A DNA stretch of 64,000 nucleotides, taken from assembly GCA_038503075.1 (NCBI GenBank), contig JBCAML010000015.1:310001-374000 (forward strand), in the 5' to 3' direction. Positions 33,602-46,557 of the stretch are shown here, piece after piece. Under the pieces are notes generated by a model. It did no database searches, had not been told where the DNA came from, and was given only the letters and a program-made list of their open reading frames with translations. The translations under genes and the position numbers were made by a program. This DNA is from Gyromitra esculenta. Taxonomy: Eukaryota; Ascomycota; Pezizomycetes; Pezizales; Discinaceae. Numbering within the stretch: position 1 is the stretch's first letter; every line of letters starts with the position of its first letter.

Positions 33602-36600
33602 CCTGGCGAGGATACCGCCGGGGCTAGTGAACGAACGTCGCTTTTCAGCCAGCTTTCCTATAGGCAATTCCACTGCCGACCACGCCGAAGAGTAGTTTTT
33701 TATTATTATTATTTTTATTTAGCGTATTCTAAATCTGTGGAAAAATTGAGCGATTGTGAGTTTGTGCCTGGAGAGTCACTATGACGTTTGGATTTAGGTT
33801 TCGACTGTTGCCCTCGAAGTGTTTCTAAGTATACAGGTGCGGGGTGCGGGAATTTCTCCGTTCAGAAGGAGGTCTCTGTACGTGGCACGATACGGATAAG
33901 AAGATCTGACTAGGGTTAGATGTAGAAGTTTGCTGGGTCAACCTATTTAATCCATTACTCTTAGTCTACGGAATGCAGGATAATATATGCAGGCCCAAGC
34001 GTTCTTTTGAACCATACCTTTGGTATCCACTACTTCTCTCTGGGCGAAGTTGTCAGGATGTTTTTGGAGGGAGTAACGATGACGATAGAGGCCGTAATTG
34101 GGGGGTAAGATTCAACGTGTTTGTGACGGATGGGGATGGAGGGGATGCCTGATTGATAAAAAAGAAAAGGTCCAAGGAAGTTAAGGATCAGTAGAGGAGC
34201 GGCGGAGATGGAGCGGGCAGGAGATGAGGTCTATCTGTGAAGAGCTGGTACGTAGTTCGTGGAAGCAGACAGGCAGAGACACAAGCGCATAGACAGCAGA
34301 TGGGTCGGGGGGCGAAGCAACTGAGTGGCTGTCGTTTACATCCAATCCGATCCATACTCTGTGCCAAGACCGCTTGTGCCTACCCCCTGGATACTTCGTC
34401 ATCGGCTGTTGTTCGCAACTATCCATCGCCGGTGAAGTACAACTTCAATTCAACACTGGCGCATGTACTCTAGAATACATATAAGTGCGAGAAAGGAGGT
34501 TCAATCAATGGCAAGCAGCAGAGGTCCATGATATGTATCTATCAAGTCTCTTTCCATGCTTGAAATATAATTGCGGTCTGGGGTACGGAACCCCAATCAT
34601 CCTTCGATTGTGACCATTAACCTATTTTTATCGCTACACCGATTCCTATGTTTTTCTCTGCTCAGGATATTCTGGATACTCATGGTGTGCATGAAGCAGA
34701 GGGATTGCATGTAACATCCCGATTCTCTTGAGTAAGAGGCGAGCATTTATGCCATAATACCGAGAGTAGGGTTTTATCTGTTCCAATGAAGGATGTTGCA
34801 ACACCTTCATGGACTATTCTTGTCAAAAAACATAAAAATATTGCGGACAAGTCACGATACTAAATCTTCAAGCCCGCTACGGATTTTAATACGCCGTTGG
34901 CCTGATCAAACGATCGTATTTTCCTAGTTACTGCAGTACACGTTGTAATTTTTTTAAGATCGCTAAAACCTACCTCAGAATATACGCGCGGTTACCGTGT
35001 CGGGACGAGTACCGGTAAGGCTGCTAGGTTCGTTCATCGAGTGCTCTATGGCGGATTCAAGATCAGTAGATCGACACGGGTAATTTGCCAGAGCTTTATC
35101 AGACATCTATTGGAAACTCAAAATCAGCCATCTTCCATATCTTCGAAAGATTTTGTGCAAACGTAGTGAATCCGGGCGTTTCATCTCTAATTATATCTCT
35201 AGGACGATTGTTCCGACAAGAAGCGCTTGGTCTGTGACGTCCAGGATGTTCGATGACGGTCGGTCGCACGGACCACTGATGGTTTCTACTCGTATTTGAC
35301 TTGACGTTTTTAGAATCGACTAGGTTTGCATGCCCTAAGCACTGTACCGAATCTAAGATTTCAGATGGGAGGCAGACGCAGCCCGTTTTGAAAACGACAG
35401 CCAGATACGGTACAAAATTTAGCTGTGAGTTAAAGAATGCTCAAGGCCAGCGTGACTCGGAACAGACTAGAAAGGCACATCGAACCCCCAACGAAAATTC
35501 CCCGCGATTTATGATATGGCCGTGAAACCACGATAACGAACTGTCTGTGCTACGTAAAGAACCATCGTCTGGTAGGCATGGGACACGCAGTCTCATTGGA
35601 AAGCTCCCGGAAACATCCTTCAAGGAGCCAGCCTGGTGAACTGGATTTCTCACCGAATGCACGATATTATTTCAGCGAATCCAATAGAGACGAGCGCTCA
35701 CGACGCTGGCCTGTGGGAGTTCGGCAGCTGCTCATCCATTGCTTTGATATGCCGACACACTGCCGGATATAATCGATTCATCACCGGCCAGCCCACCAAA
35801 GAACAAATCGTCTGCTGGCTGGCAAGAACAAAGCAAAACATCAGGTTGGTCTCTTTCAATTTAAGCTTTCAATGGACCGCCAAAGCAAGGAAAGCATGTA
35901 CCTGCGTAAAAGAGGGGAGAGCAAACGGTCACGGGGCAGGAGGCATCTTGTTTTTGATAGGCATTCTTTTTTATTTTACTTCCTCACACAGCGTCCTCTT
36001 GGCCTGACTCGTGCGCCGTCTGGGCTAAAAAACGTGCCTGGCTGCAGGGAGAAGGAGCAAATAGAACCCTTTGCAGTAGTTCATGGAGTGGCCTGACGGC
36101 TGAAGAGGGATAAAGACGCGCGAAGAGGGCAGTTTTGCCCCCCCACACAGGACACATTGCACACCCTCCTTTCTGCTGGCCAACCAGCGCGTGTGGTCCA
36201 CACACCCAACACGGCGCCTCCCCTCCCCCTCTCTTCGCTTACTCGCAGTTTTCTGGCTTTTCACACGCTTTTTTCTCCTTCTCTCCTCCTCGCTGCTTTT
36301 TCTTGTCTTCTGTTTCCTTCCCTCCACACCCCTCTCCTCCTCGTCTCCACACTTCCTTACTTTCCTTTTCTCCTCTCCTCCCCCTCCTCTTTCCATCATC
36401 TCCTCCAATTCCTTCTCTTCCCCATCTCTTCTTCCTTTCCTCTCAAGGCGTTTGGACCGGAAAAATTGCCTTTTTGTTTTTTCCTCTCGTCTTCCCTTTC
36501 GCTCCTATTCCCACCCTCCCTTTCATCTCTTTGTGTCCTGAAGAGGTGGCATAGGTCTGCATCGTCGTTCTCATCTTCTTCTCGATTTTCACGACTTTTC

Positions 36601-36916
36601 AATTGTCTCCGCTTCTCTCTCATCTCTCTCTCTCTCATCTATCTCCATCGCTCTCTCTCTATTAGCGCGCTTCAACTCTCGCGTGTATCTTCCATCTTCC
36701 TCATCCTCGTATTTTTCACTGGAGCATCCGGTCGATCTCTGACAGCTTCTTTCTTCGTCGTTGTCGGGTTTCTTTTCGGTTTAGTGTCGACTCGAAAAAA
36801 AGAAAAAAAAAAACAAACGAGAAATAAACACTTTGGTTCCGCTGTTCTAAACGCTCACGCACAAAAAAAAGCTTTTTAAGTGGGATATTACTTTGCAACA
36901 CAAAATTCATTTCAAT
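33602..36916. other. Long intergenic region upstream of PP2C and Pub1-like genes
   Basis: No supported gene across 3.3 kb. At 36200-36720 the plus strand is a long C/T-rich tract, as in strongly expressed fungal promoters, leading into the Pub1-like gene; the long ORFs there (for example 36157-36879) reflect composition. The ORFs at 35436-36205 overlap on both strands and show no motif. Confidence 0.5.
36200..36720 (+). promoter_or_regulatory. Pyrimidine-rich promoter/5'UTR tract of the Pub1-like gene
   Basis: About 500 bases that are overwhelmingly C and T on the coding strand, ending about 200 bp before the ATG at 36917. CT-rich tracts near the transcription start are common in highly expressed fungal genes; that link is inference. 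Confidence 0.45.
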
Positions 36917-38547
36917 ATGTCTCAAGATAATCAAAACTCCACTGGCCAACCTGGTAATCAATCGAGCCACATGCCCCCGCCGCCCCTCCCTCCAGTTATC
37001 ATACCGCAGAATACCAACCCGATCCCAACGGCTATCACGTCGCCGATGTCGGTTTCTGGTGTAACCTCGCCTACCTCGGCAGGTGGCTTTGTTCGCCGGG
37101 CGGCCCCTGAACCAAACAAGAGGGCGTTGTACGTTGGTGGTGTTGATCCCCGTGTTACCGAGGAGATTTTGAAGCAGATCTTTGAAACTACTGGTCACGT
37201 CCAGAGTGTTAAGATCATTCCGGACAAAAACGTACACATACCCCACTATTTCGATACCCTTTTATAAAGTGTCACTCTGTAGTCTAACTGTGTCTACTCA
37301 GAGTAAGGGGTACAACTATGGCTTCATTGAATACGATGATCCTGGTGCGGCTGAGCGTGCCATGGCAACTTTGAACGGCAGAAGAATCCATCAGGCTGTA
37401 TGAATCCATAATATCCAGAAATTACGTATGTTATCTAATCATATTGAATGTTTAGGAGATCCGCGTGAACTGGGCCTACCAGTCTAACCAGTCCAGCAAG
37501 GAAGATACTACTAATCACTTCCACATATTTGTTGGCGACCTGTCCAATGAGGTTAACGACGAAGTCCTGACGCAGGCCTTTTCTGCTTTTGGTTCCGTTT
37601 CAGAAGCTCGTGTCATGTGGGATATGAAGACTGGTCGCTCCCGTGGCTATGGTTTCGTTGCCTTCCGTGAGCGTACTGATGCCGAGAAAGCTTTGAGCAG
37701 TATGGATGGTGAATGGCTTGGCTCCCGCGCAATTCGCTGCAACTGGGCCAACCAGAAAGGCCAACCTTCAATCTCTCAGCAGGCAGCTATGGCAGCTATG
37801 GGAATGACCCCTACCACTCCATATGGCCATCACCATTTCCCTACCCATGGTGTCCAAAGTTACGATATGATCGTTCAACAGACTCCTCAATGGCAGACAA
37901 CTGTTTACGTTGGTAACCTTACACCTTACACCACCCAGAACGACCTTGTCCCATTGTTCCAGAACTTTGGGTATGTCGTCGAAACTAGGTTCCAGGCCGA
38001 TAGAGGGTTTGCATTCGTCAAGATGGACACCCATGAGAATGCCGCTATGGCTATCTGTCAACTTTCTGGGTATAATGTCAATGGGAGGCCGTTGAAGTGC
38101 AGCGTATGTCTTATCCTACTACCGAAATATTTTGTGTACGAGTACTAATGAGATTTCCAGTGGGGTAAGGATCGTCCTCCAACTGGCCAATATGACGGAT
38201 ATTCTCCGCAACAACCTAATACCCCTCAATATCCTCCCCAAACTCCTTCCGCCTACTTCCCACAGTATGGTGGTCAGATGACTCCTCAGGGCCCCCCTGG
38301 CTCTGCTGGAGGACCAAACGCCATCCAAGGGCATGGGCCCCAGTCACCCGCTGGGCCATCCCCACCTGGTAGATGGCAAGATCAGTCTCAGGGCTTTGGA
38401 GGGCCCCAGAGTGGGTCTGGCTACGGAGGTGTCCCGCAAAGCGCTGGTGGATATGGACGTGGAAATGGTGCAGGAACTCCTGGCGGGTGGGGTGGTAATT
38501 CGGCCGGCGGCTTCGGAAGCAACGGTTTTGGAGGATACCAGCAGTAA
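36917..38547 (+). CDS. PUB1: Pub1/TIA-1-like RNA-binding protein, three RRMs
   Basis: Poly(U)/AU-rich RNA-binding protein of the yeast Pub1, metazoan TIA-1 family, which affects mRNA stability and stress-granule formation. Exons 36917-37231, 37302-37397, 37456-38103 and 38161-38547; introns of 70, 58 and 57 nt with CTAAC/CTAAT branch points. The product is 481 residues. RRM1 about 70-145 (LYVGG; GFIEY), RRM2 about 159-236 (IFVGDL; GYGFVAF; NWANQKG), RRM3 about 286-357 (VYVGNL; GFAFVKM; SWGKDRPP). The N-terminal 65 residues are Pro/Gln-rich. After 360 the tail is Gly/Pro/Gln-rich, prion-like low complexity as expected for the family. The RRM2 end WANQKGQPS and RRM3 end CSWGKDR are diagnostic. 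Intron 1 interrupts RRM1 between its RNP elements. Confidence 0.95.
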
Positions 38548-41500
38548 ATCCGGCCTCCTCTTTCAAACTCGGAACCGTGGGTTGTTGGATCATTCCTCGA
38601 TTTTTGGGTTTTGAGAACTGAGGTCATGTGTCGGTTGGTGTTGGTGTGTGGTGTGGTTAGCGAAAACCTATTTTTGTGTTTTGTTTTTTTTCTTGGGTCA
38701 AGGGCTCGAGGTTGAAAGATTACGAGAAGTTCTTTGACTGTTTTGTTTTACCATTTATTTCCTTTGGATTTCCTCTCATTTACTATCATCTGTCGGACTT
38801 TTGCTTTGGATGGTGATTTCCGGGTCGTGCGTGTTCATCTTTTTTACCACGAAAATATTTCTTGCTTTTCCTTGTCTTTCCTTTGCCTCTTTTTCCAGGA
38901 CTTTATCATGATTACGTTTTTCTCTGGATTTATCTGATGACTATTTCTCATTCTCTCTACGTTACGATATTTGGGGGCAATTCTTTCAGCCATTGGGGAA
39001 AAGGGTGAGCGAAACGATGATACTTTATTTCTGTTGTTATTCTTTTGAAACGAGACTCTATTTATTGACTTGAGATGGTTGTTGGCTTACGAGTCGAGCC
39101 GACGTGGGGAATAACGGAATAGCGGGTTAAGGGTATGGGTAGGGAACAAAAATTATTCCAGGAGGTTAATTGTGATTCTTTTTTTGTGTCTTTACCTCGA
39201 TGCATATTTGGGATCTTTTTTTTCTATCTATCTACTTTTTATCATTTACTCTACTCTCGTATTCATTCCATCAATCCTTCTCTCTCCCTCTCCGAGTATT
39301 TGGTTCGTTCGGGTTGTTATATCTCCTCTATCGGCGTCATCGTTCATCAATCGTCATGGTTCATCATTCGGATTTCGGAGTTTTATATATTTCATTTTTT
39401 CCTTCCGGTCTGGGGGTTCTTTTGATTATTTTTTTTCTTCGATATCAGGATGGGGATCTTTCATTTTCATTTTCATTTCCTTTGGCGCAAGGGGAGCGTT
39501 CTCAAAAAAATCTTTTTTAGTGCATGATATCATCAGTTGGGTAAAAAGAATGAAGGCAGCTTCCAGTTTTGATGCTGCGTAATGATGAGGGGTCCTATTT
39601 TTCTCATGGGTTATGAAGCTTCGTTTTCTACATATGCCTCTATTCTTTGTATACCTTTGGACTTGATGTGGTGTAGGACTGTAGAATACCTTGTACCTAT
39701 TTGTTCTTCTACTTATATACTATACCCAATTTAGATGTTGGAGACTTTGAAGTGGATATTCTTCGGTTTGGCTGTGTAGACTAGTGTATATGTAAGCCTT
39801 ATAACAAAAAGACAAACTACATGTATATCTTCTATCAGTAGGTCGAGTTGCTGTCATGGAGTCTCGAGTTAAAAACGGCTTGCTACTAGTGATTGGAACA
39901 ATCTCTTGCGAGTCAATGAAACTAGTAGGATTTAAACCCTCGTGATTTGCTGTGGCCGAATTAACAAATCAGACATAACCGTACTACGGCCACAGAGGCG
40001 GTTCTATTGGTGAGGCTTATTAGTAAAAACTCAATGGGGCTAGCAGCCTGTGACTCCGCAAGACTAGACCCTTTGCAAGAGCGACGAAAGCCACTGATGA
40101 AAATATGTATTAGAGCTAAGTGCCTGTGTTTTTCTTGGTGTTTCCTTTAACGTGCTGGCATTGGTTAGCTATAGTATGCTTCGGCGGGGCGTAGGGTGTG
40201 GTTGGGTGCTCTCTGTACTTTATAATCCCGTGCGTAGGTCCGTAATTTTGACTGATTCGAGGTGACTCGAGGGTATAATTCACACGTCTAATCAAGTGTC
40301 TAGGGGGTTGCAATTAGGCGTCGAATTGAGCTTAGTGGTAGTTCGAGTGATATGCTATGACGAATCTGATGTCACGAAAATGTCTATTATGTACCTTTAT
40401 TCATTCTTCCCTTGGCATATGCAGCTGCAGTCCCAAAAGCTGCGATATGGTATTATGGCGCTTGAGTCACAAATATACACTCTAAGGAAGGTATTTAGTA
40501 CTATTTATACTGGAAATTAGAGATTTAGGTGTTTGGACGCTAACTGGTAACCTGTTACAGGCACTAAACCGCTACACCACCGTCAGTCACTTGATTAAAG
40601 GTATATACTCGGTCTTTAACGGGTTTCTAGTGCAGCTCCCCCTATAATGATGACTCCGTAGGAATTTAACCACCACTAGCCCCCGTAGCAGTCCCTGATC
40701 CAGTTCTCTTCGAAGACGATGGATCCAGAGGGTGCAACTACAAAGTAAGTAAAGATTGATGTATTAAATGTTAGACTGGAATTTCAGATCGATTGCAAGA
40801 CCTGTTCCGTCTGATAAACCGAGTGACTTATCGTGAAGGAGCGTTTTTTGGTCGCTTTACTAGTATAGGGCTGTTAAAACCTCTTTCAATCAATCTAACG
40901 TCATGACGCAATTCTAATACTCCAGTGGTTCTAGAGTAGATTCCGAAATAACTATTCTGTCGTCTCTAGCAGCGTAACCTGCTTCGTCGAGGTGATATTC
41001 ATCGACTTGCCAACCAATATTTTTCTCGAAATTCGTGTTTGCTCCACCCCACTTGATTGGCTATAATTGTTCCTCCAGCGCTTCCGATAGTCCATTACCA
41101 TCTGGTTTTTTTCGTTACACGGTGGTTTTCTATTGATCGATCTGATAAGCGATAAGCGATCGGTAAACGCTATCGCTATCGCTATCGCCCAGCAATCGCA
41201 GGGAGAGAGAGGGGTTGTTCGCTGGAAGACCAGCCCAGAGCTGACAGCCAGGCACATATGCCCCCCTGTAGTCTCCGCTTTGATATGCCCAGAAAGGCTT
41301 CGGTGGCCGGGATACTGCTGTTTTCCTTGCCGGTCCTCTGGGATGCTCGGGGTGCTGCTGTGGATAACGTGTAGACGCTGAGATTTCCGCGGGTTGAGGC
41401 TCTTGGAAATGAGCAGGGGGAGGGTTGTGAATATTAAATGTCGCAACTGGCTCGACCACTGGAACAGCCCCTCCTTTCTCTTCCCCCGAGCTGAGCCTCT

Positions 41501-42271
41501 CTCTCTCTGTCCCCTCGCCTCTGCCATAGCAGCCCCATTCCCCTCACTCGTAATCTCCGCTAACTGCTTGACCTTGGCTATTCCCATCACTGACGTCTCT
41601 CCTGCCTCCCCTCCAGTCCCGTTGAAAAACACCGCATGGTACGCTGTCTCTTTCCCCGCGTTTGCCGCTTGTGCCCCTGACTGACTTACTGGCAATCTCG
41701 CTGGTTGGCTCCAGAGCTATACTTCGTCCCAGCGCTCTGCAATACAGCAGTTCATTGCGTTCACGCAATGTCCCGAACGAACAGCGGCGAAGGTAAAGCT
41801 GCAGCCTGCACTGATTGGGAATGCTGAGGAGCAGGAACAAGGAGGGGAAGAGCGAGGGCTAACGCAAACCGCCGTCGTATCGTATATATATAGTTCCTGA
41901 AGGCGCATTCGTGGAGCGTAGAAGTTGCAGTTGATTCGTACGTGGCATTTCCCATCCCTTCCTCTGATTCGATGCCGCGATCGCGCGGGGGATTGTTTTG
42001 TTTCGTTTATTTTCCTCAGCCTTCCATCCATTGCTGGGTGCATGTCATATACGTCTGAACCGTTTAACGCGGGGCACCGCAACCCCACTGCGCCCCCCGC
42101 AACGACATGTTGTCATCTTGCCCTGGACCCTTCCCTTAAGACCGCGCTTCCCTACTCCTGGAGAGCACACCGCTGAACATTCACGACTGCTCTCTATATC
42201 TCCCCTTCCCTCTCCGTCCTTCCCCCCGCTATCCGCAAATCACAGAGCCTCTGGTGGTTCCAAATTCTAAC
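38548..42271. other. Long intergenic region between Pub1-like and Dcn1-like genes
   Basis: The first ~1 kb is T-rich 3'UTR-like sequence. The minus-strand frames at 40952-41840 (up to 247 codons, partly Pro-rich in the 41130-41459 frame) may hide a small spliced gene, but I could not find a consistent exon chain. On the minus strand at 40545-40600, GTGGTGTAGCGGTTTAGTGCC resembles a tRNA-derived A box. One CGAGTGATAT motif is present. Confidence 0.45.
40344..40353 (+). other. Dispersed motif CGAGTGATAT, copy 6
   Basis: Exact 10-mer followed after four bases by TGACGAATCTG. Confidence 0.7.
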
Positions 42272-43186
42272 ATGTCGCGCCGCCTCAATAGGTACTTCAC
42301 CTCTAACAATGCTCCCGCGACCCCCGCATCAGTCTCCAGCACTGCCTCGCTGAACAAGATCTTCGACACCTTCCGCGGTAAGATCTGCCCTAGGATCTCG
42401 ATCCCTGTCACGTGATCACCGCTGACCTCCAGGATCAGAACAAGGCGATCCCCAAGATATCATCACTGTGAATGGCGCCATGATGTATCTCCAAGAGATT
42501 GACATCGGCCTTGAAGAGCCGACGATTCTCGTCGTCGCTGAACTCCTACAAGCACCAACTATGGGTGAATTCGCACGTGAAGGTTTCGTCGAGGGATGGA
42601 AAGCAATCGGGTATCTTCCCTTCCCCCCCTTCCCCCCACTCTCTCTCTGTTTCCTTCGACTAATCTGTTAGTTGTGACACACTCGATAAAATGCGCGCTC
42701 GAGTCCCTGCGCTCCGCTCCTCGTTCGCGACCGACGAGGCACTGTTCAAGAAGGTCTACTTGTTCACCTACAACTTTGCACGTTCGCCCAACCAGAAGAG
42801 TCTCCCGCTCGAGTCGGCTATAGAGTACTGGAAGCTCTTGTTTTCAAAGCGGTTTAAAGCCCAGATGGGCAACTGGATTGAATTCTTGGAGAACGAATAT
42901 AAGCGCAGCATCGCGAAGGATACCTGGAACTGCATGTATGATTTCGTGCAGCTGGCGGATTCGGATCCGACTTTGGCGTCCTATGATACGGATGGTTTGT
43001 CTTTTTTGCTCCTTGTGGTTTTTTCTTACTTTTTTTTGGGGGGGGATTGGGTATGGGATGGATGGATGGATGGATAGCGGTGAACTAGGCTGACGGGTTT
43101 CGTTAGGTGCCTGGCCGTCAATACTGGATGACTTCGTCCAGTACGTGCGTAAGAAGCAGCCGGCAAGCGCGATGGATATTTCGTAA
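42272..43186 (+). CDS. DCN1: Dcn1-like (potentiating neddylation) protein
   Basis: Scaffold E3 that helps attach Nedd8/Rub1 to cullins. Exons 42272-42377, 42433-42610, 42672-42994 and 43107-43186 (introns of 55, 61 and 112 nt) give 228 residues. The PONY (cullin-binding) domain fills most of the chain: LNKIFDTFR, GFVEGWKAIGCDT, LPLESAIEYWKLLF, FLENEYKRSIAKDTWNCMYDF and a C-terminal GAWPSILDDFVQYV, the hallmark that contacts the cullin WHB domain. Yeast and most fungal Dcn1 proteins carry an N-terminal UBA domain; here only ~30 residues, Ser/Ala-rich, precede the PONY domain, so the UBA is missing in this model. It resembles the UBA-less DCNL type, or an upstream exon has been missed. Confidence 0.9.
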
Positions 43187-45698
43187 TTACTGAGAACTCG
43201 GTGGGAATTGGAGATGGGAGGTGGCATGAAAGTCGTTTCTATTTTCCTTTTTTGGAGTTTTTTTTTTCTCTTCCTTTCTTTCTTTCTTCTATGGCAATTT
43301 GGAGGGAGTGTGGTTGAGGGGGGGGTGTGGATGGCAGAATGAAGCAAAGGAGGAGAAGCGGTTTAACGGTGTATGGCATAGCATGGGAATAGAGATAAAA
43401 ATGGCATTTTTCTCCTTGTTTCCTGGGTTGGAAATAAAATCGGGCACATGGAAATGTGTGAGGACATAGCATTCAATGCCGAGGTCACCATTCAAATTCG
43501 ATCGCTCAATGGGAGGATTGTGTTTTTTTTTCTGTTTGCTCTTTCTCTTTTCTTTCCTTCTTTCTTTCCTCGTTTTTTTTTTTTCCTAATGGTGCTTGTT
43601 TGCTTTTTCTTTCTTTTTTTTGTTTCTCAATTGCGTTGCGTTGCGGCTTTGGATTCAACATAACATACCATCCGACCCCGTTAGATAGAATTCTGATTTT
43701 TCTGCATGGTGTTGGTTGATTCGGAGCGTAAAAGTGGTGATGTGATATCATGTTTCCGTGTCAGGTTAACCGGTTGCTAAGATGATTGATAGTGCGCTTT
43801 TACGGTTCAGTAACCCCCATCGCAGAACAAGCGGTATTAGAGACCATGACAGGAAAGAATATTATGCCAGAGTTTTAGATCACGGGCGAGTATTATCCGA
43901 GCTTAGGATACTGAACAAGATACAGGCGGAGGTTTTTTTTTTTTGGTTAAATCGTTGTTTTATTTGTTTTTTGCGGGCACAAAAATATTGCATGCAGCAG
44001 AAGAACGAGGTACAGGCGAAAGCGGCTACCACATGTATATATACATGTATATATATGCAGGAGTTCGGCTAATATAAAGGCTCCCAGAGCCTGTCTACAT
44101 GCAGTTATCGATGATCTGCGTTGAGTCTGCTCTTTTGGGCTGAGGGAATGGAGACGAGTGATTATCCGTGACTGCGTTAGGCGTTGGTTAAAATTAGCGT
44201 GGTTATTGCAATTGGGCGTATATAGATTAAAAACCTATTACCAGTCTCTGTCTAACTCTTTTTTGTAGATGGCGTGTAACCGAGGATAGGGTCTATGTAA
44301 ACTCCTATGGTAGCTCTAGGTAGACTAAGGCGTTGATGCCAATTCGTGGTTCTTTCCGCTCTCTATGTTTTTAGATTTCTCGAGTGGTAAACTTCTAGGA
44401 TATCGTCCAGGCCCACTTCTACCTTTCAGTCAACAAAATCTTCTCGAGAATAAAGCTGCTCGAGAGTGTATCCTCAGGTCCTAGCTTGAAGTACCTAGGG
44501 CTGGGGGTAAACTATTGTGCCAAGCGTCCTTTATTGTTAGTAAGCTCTTAGGGTCGCATACGTTATAGAGAAATCACGCTAGCTAATAACAAAAAAATGA
44601 TTTACGTCTGGGTAAACTTGGTGGCGATTGTCCCCCATCTGACGACACAGGTCTCATAACCTCCAGCCTTGGCTACCACCATGAATATTCAATGCATAAC
44701 CGTTCTGTTAATTAACAGATTTACAACCTGGAGTTGATTGGGTTGATTAATTGAATTTCGTGGGCTGTGATCCTTAAGCTTAAGCTAAGTTAAAGCTCTA
44801 ACTAGTCCGCTTCCAAACTGACCCCATGCTCAGCCACTCCCGTAGAGCTTGCTGCAGTAGAGGTAGGAACGAACCTACCCCCAAGCGAAACATTTCTGTT
44901 CCCCCCCATATACAGATAATACACGCATAGCTACAATTACAACTACAACAAGTACATCCGCAAAACCGCAAATATACAATATAAACAACAAGAACCAAAT
45001 AAAACATAGAAATACCCCGTATATGTATAGAGGTAGATAAAAACCGCCGGAAACCCCAAGCAAGCAAGCAATGCAGCGCACAGGTACACGAATACCCATA
45101 AATAATGCCGCAAAAAAAACAAACAAACCAGAAGACAAATAACCAAAAAAAAAGTAACGCCCGCTCGCTATCCCAAACCTAAAAAAAAACCTCGCATAGA
45201 ACGAAACAGACAGACAAATAAAATGCGAACCGCGAACATGGACGAAGCCGCGATGAAACTGTACAAATGCATCCCAAACCTTTTTTTAAAAAAAAAACGC
45301 TAGCAAAGCAAAACCCCCCCCCCAAAAAGCAACGCCCGCTCACGATAAAGCTATATGTGCATATACACACTCAATCAGCAATGGAAGCTAAAGGGCCACC
45401 CTAAATTGGAGGATAAAACGCTTCCGCAAAAAAAAAAAAAGCAAAATGAATAAAATAAAATAAAAACCCCCAATAAAGTAAACTCCTATAACCAAGACAG
45501 CAACGCGAAACACAAAAAAAGGGAAAGGTCCCAAACCCCCCCCTAGAGACTTGTTAAGATTTAGGGATAGGGGAGTGCATGTATGTGCGAGCACGTGGGG
45601 GGTAGGAATCGATAGGCTAGTGCTCTTCGTAAGCTATAGTAGTTTCTATAAGTGTTAGTGTTAGCATTATAGCATAAGTATCAAGAGTGTGTCCACAG
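43187..45698. other. Intergenic, A-run rich
   Basis: No supported gene. The T-rich 3' flank of DCN1 is followed by an A/T-run-rich tract (44880-45500) whose minus frames read as Phe/Leu/Tyr-rich and I reject them. A palindromic ACATGTATATATACATGT lies at about 44032-44049. Confidence 0.5.
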
Positions 45699-46557
45699 TC
45701 AGTTGCATCTGATAAGCTTCTCCAGCTCATCAGAGGCCCTACTATTAAACTCCATCGCCGCTGAAGAACTGCCAAAGCAGATGACGACATCGCGTGTTGC
45801 AGGCCCCGGTTGGTGGTCGTGCTGATAGTAGTGGCCGCTGTGCAATGGCCGCGACTGGAAAGGTGGTTGAAGATGATGATTGATGTCCAGCACGGTGCAG
45901 TGGCCGTAGTTATTTCTTGGCGGAGGAGGTACGACGTGTGGGTTGAAGTTCCTAGGCCGGGGAACAGCTCTGTCGACACCAAGCTCTCTAATAGCTTCCT
46001 ACCCGCGAATACATATAGTCAATTTTGTACAGAGAGCGTGTCGCCAAAACTGGTAATGAAAGTGTTGGATATTAATCCCCCGAAGCTAGCCGAAATCGGT
46101 ATCTCTCGCGATCGTCTCGAATGGGGGGCTCTATGGCGAAGTGAGCTATAGAAACAGGCTAAGCCTAATTGGGTCTGGTCCGAGGCGATCGAAATCTCAT
46201 TTGGTAAGGGACTTGAACTTATAAAGATTCAAGTTGCCTACCAAAAAGACTCTGAAAACCTGAGCCCAGGGATTTCTAATCGAGATGGCTGGATGGTGGA
46301 GATAGTGATGTGTTGAGGCCTGCGAAAGGTAGAATGATCGATCGCAAGGCTGAGCTGAGGTAACTGGCCTCGCAACGGGAGACGTTGTATCTGCGATATG
46401 AAAGTTAAGTGAAAGTTACCTTTTTCATGCATTCATTCTGGTGCCTTTCAGAGCGTCTTCTAAAGCATTTCCAGGTCTGAACAAGGGTAGCGAAGGTGAT
46501 TAGGGTACTAATAACGCCGATAAAGATCGCTATTATTTCGTCAGAAGTTAAATGCAT
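45699..46557 (-). CDS. Single-pass membrane protein, family member 2
   Basis: Unrecognised family. Minus-strand exons 46557-46420 and 45998-45699, joined by a 421-nt intron (GTAACT..GGGTAG, phase 0), give 145 residues, exactly the length of member 3. A hydrophobic segment (EIIAIFIGVISTLITFATLV, about 6-25) is followed by a basic stretch (WKCFRRRSERHQNECMKK), the conserved phase-0 junction, then EAIRELGV in place of ETTGEID, and a tail with PRPRNFNPHVVPPPPRNNY and VLDINHH that parallels VNNY..VLNVHH in member 3. The intron contains a family D repeat (46109-46191), which explains its size. A shorter alternative uses an internal exon at 46390-46238 (stop at 46238), which I think less likely. An in-frame stop lies just before the ATG. 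Confidence 0.55.
46109..46191 (-). repeat. Dispersed repeat family D, copy 3 (intronic)
   Basis: Flanked by CGATCGTCTCG and CGAGGCGATCG (inverted ends). Minus-strand core GACCCAATTAGGCTTAGC. It lies within the intron of membrane-protein member 2. Confidence 0.65.

Noticed and set aside
36157..36879. Plus ORFs of 116-240 codons rich in Ser/Phe/Leu/Pro
   Set aside because: Product of the C/T-rich promoter tract of the Pub1-like gene.
40545..40600. tRNA A-box-like GTGGTGTAGCGGTTTAGTG on the minus strand
   Set aside because: No matching B box at the right distance and no cloverleaf.
40952..41840. Overlapping minus-strand ORFs (up to 247 codons)
   Set aside because: Two frames look partly protein-like but no consistent exon chain was found; recorded as unresolved.
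44798..45594. Minus ORFs rich in Phe/Leu/Tyr resembling membrane proteins
   Set aside because: Arise from A-run-rich DNA; no ordered membrane topology or splice signals.
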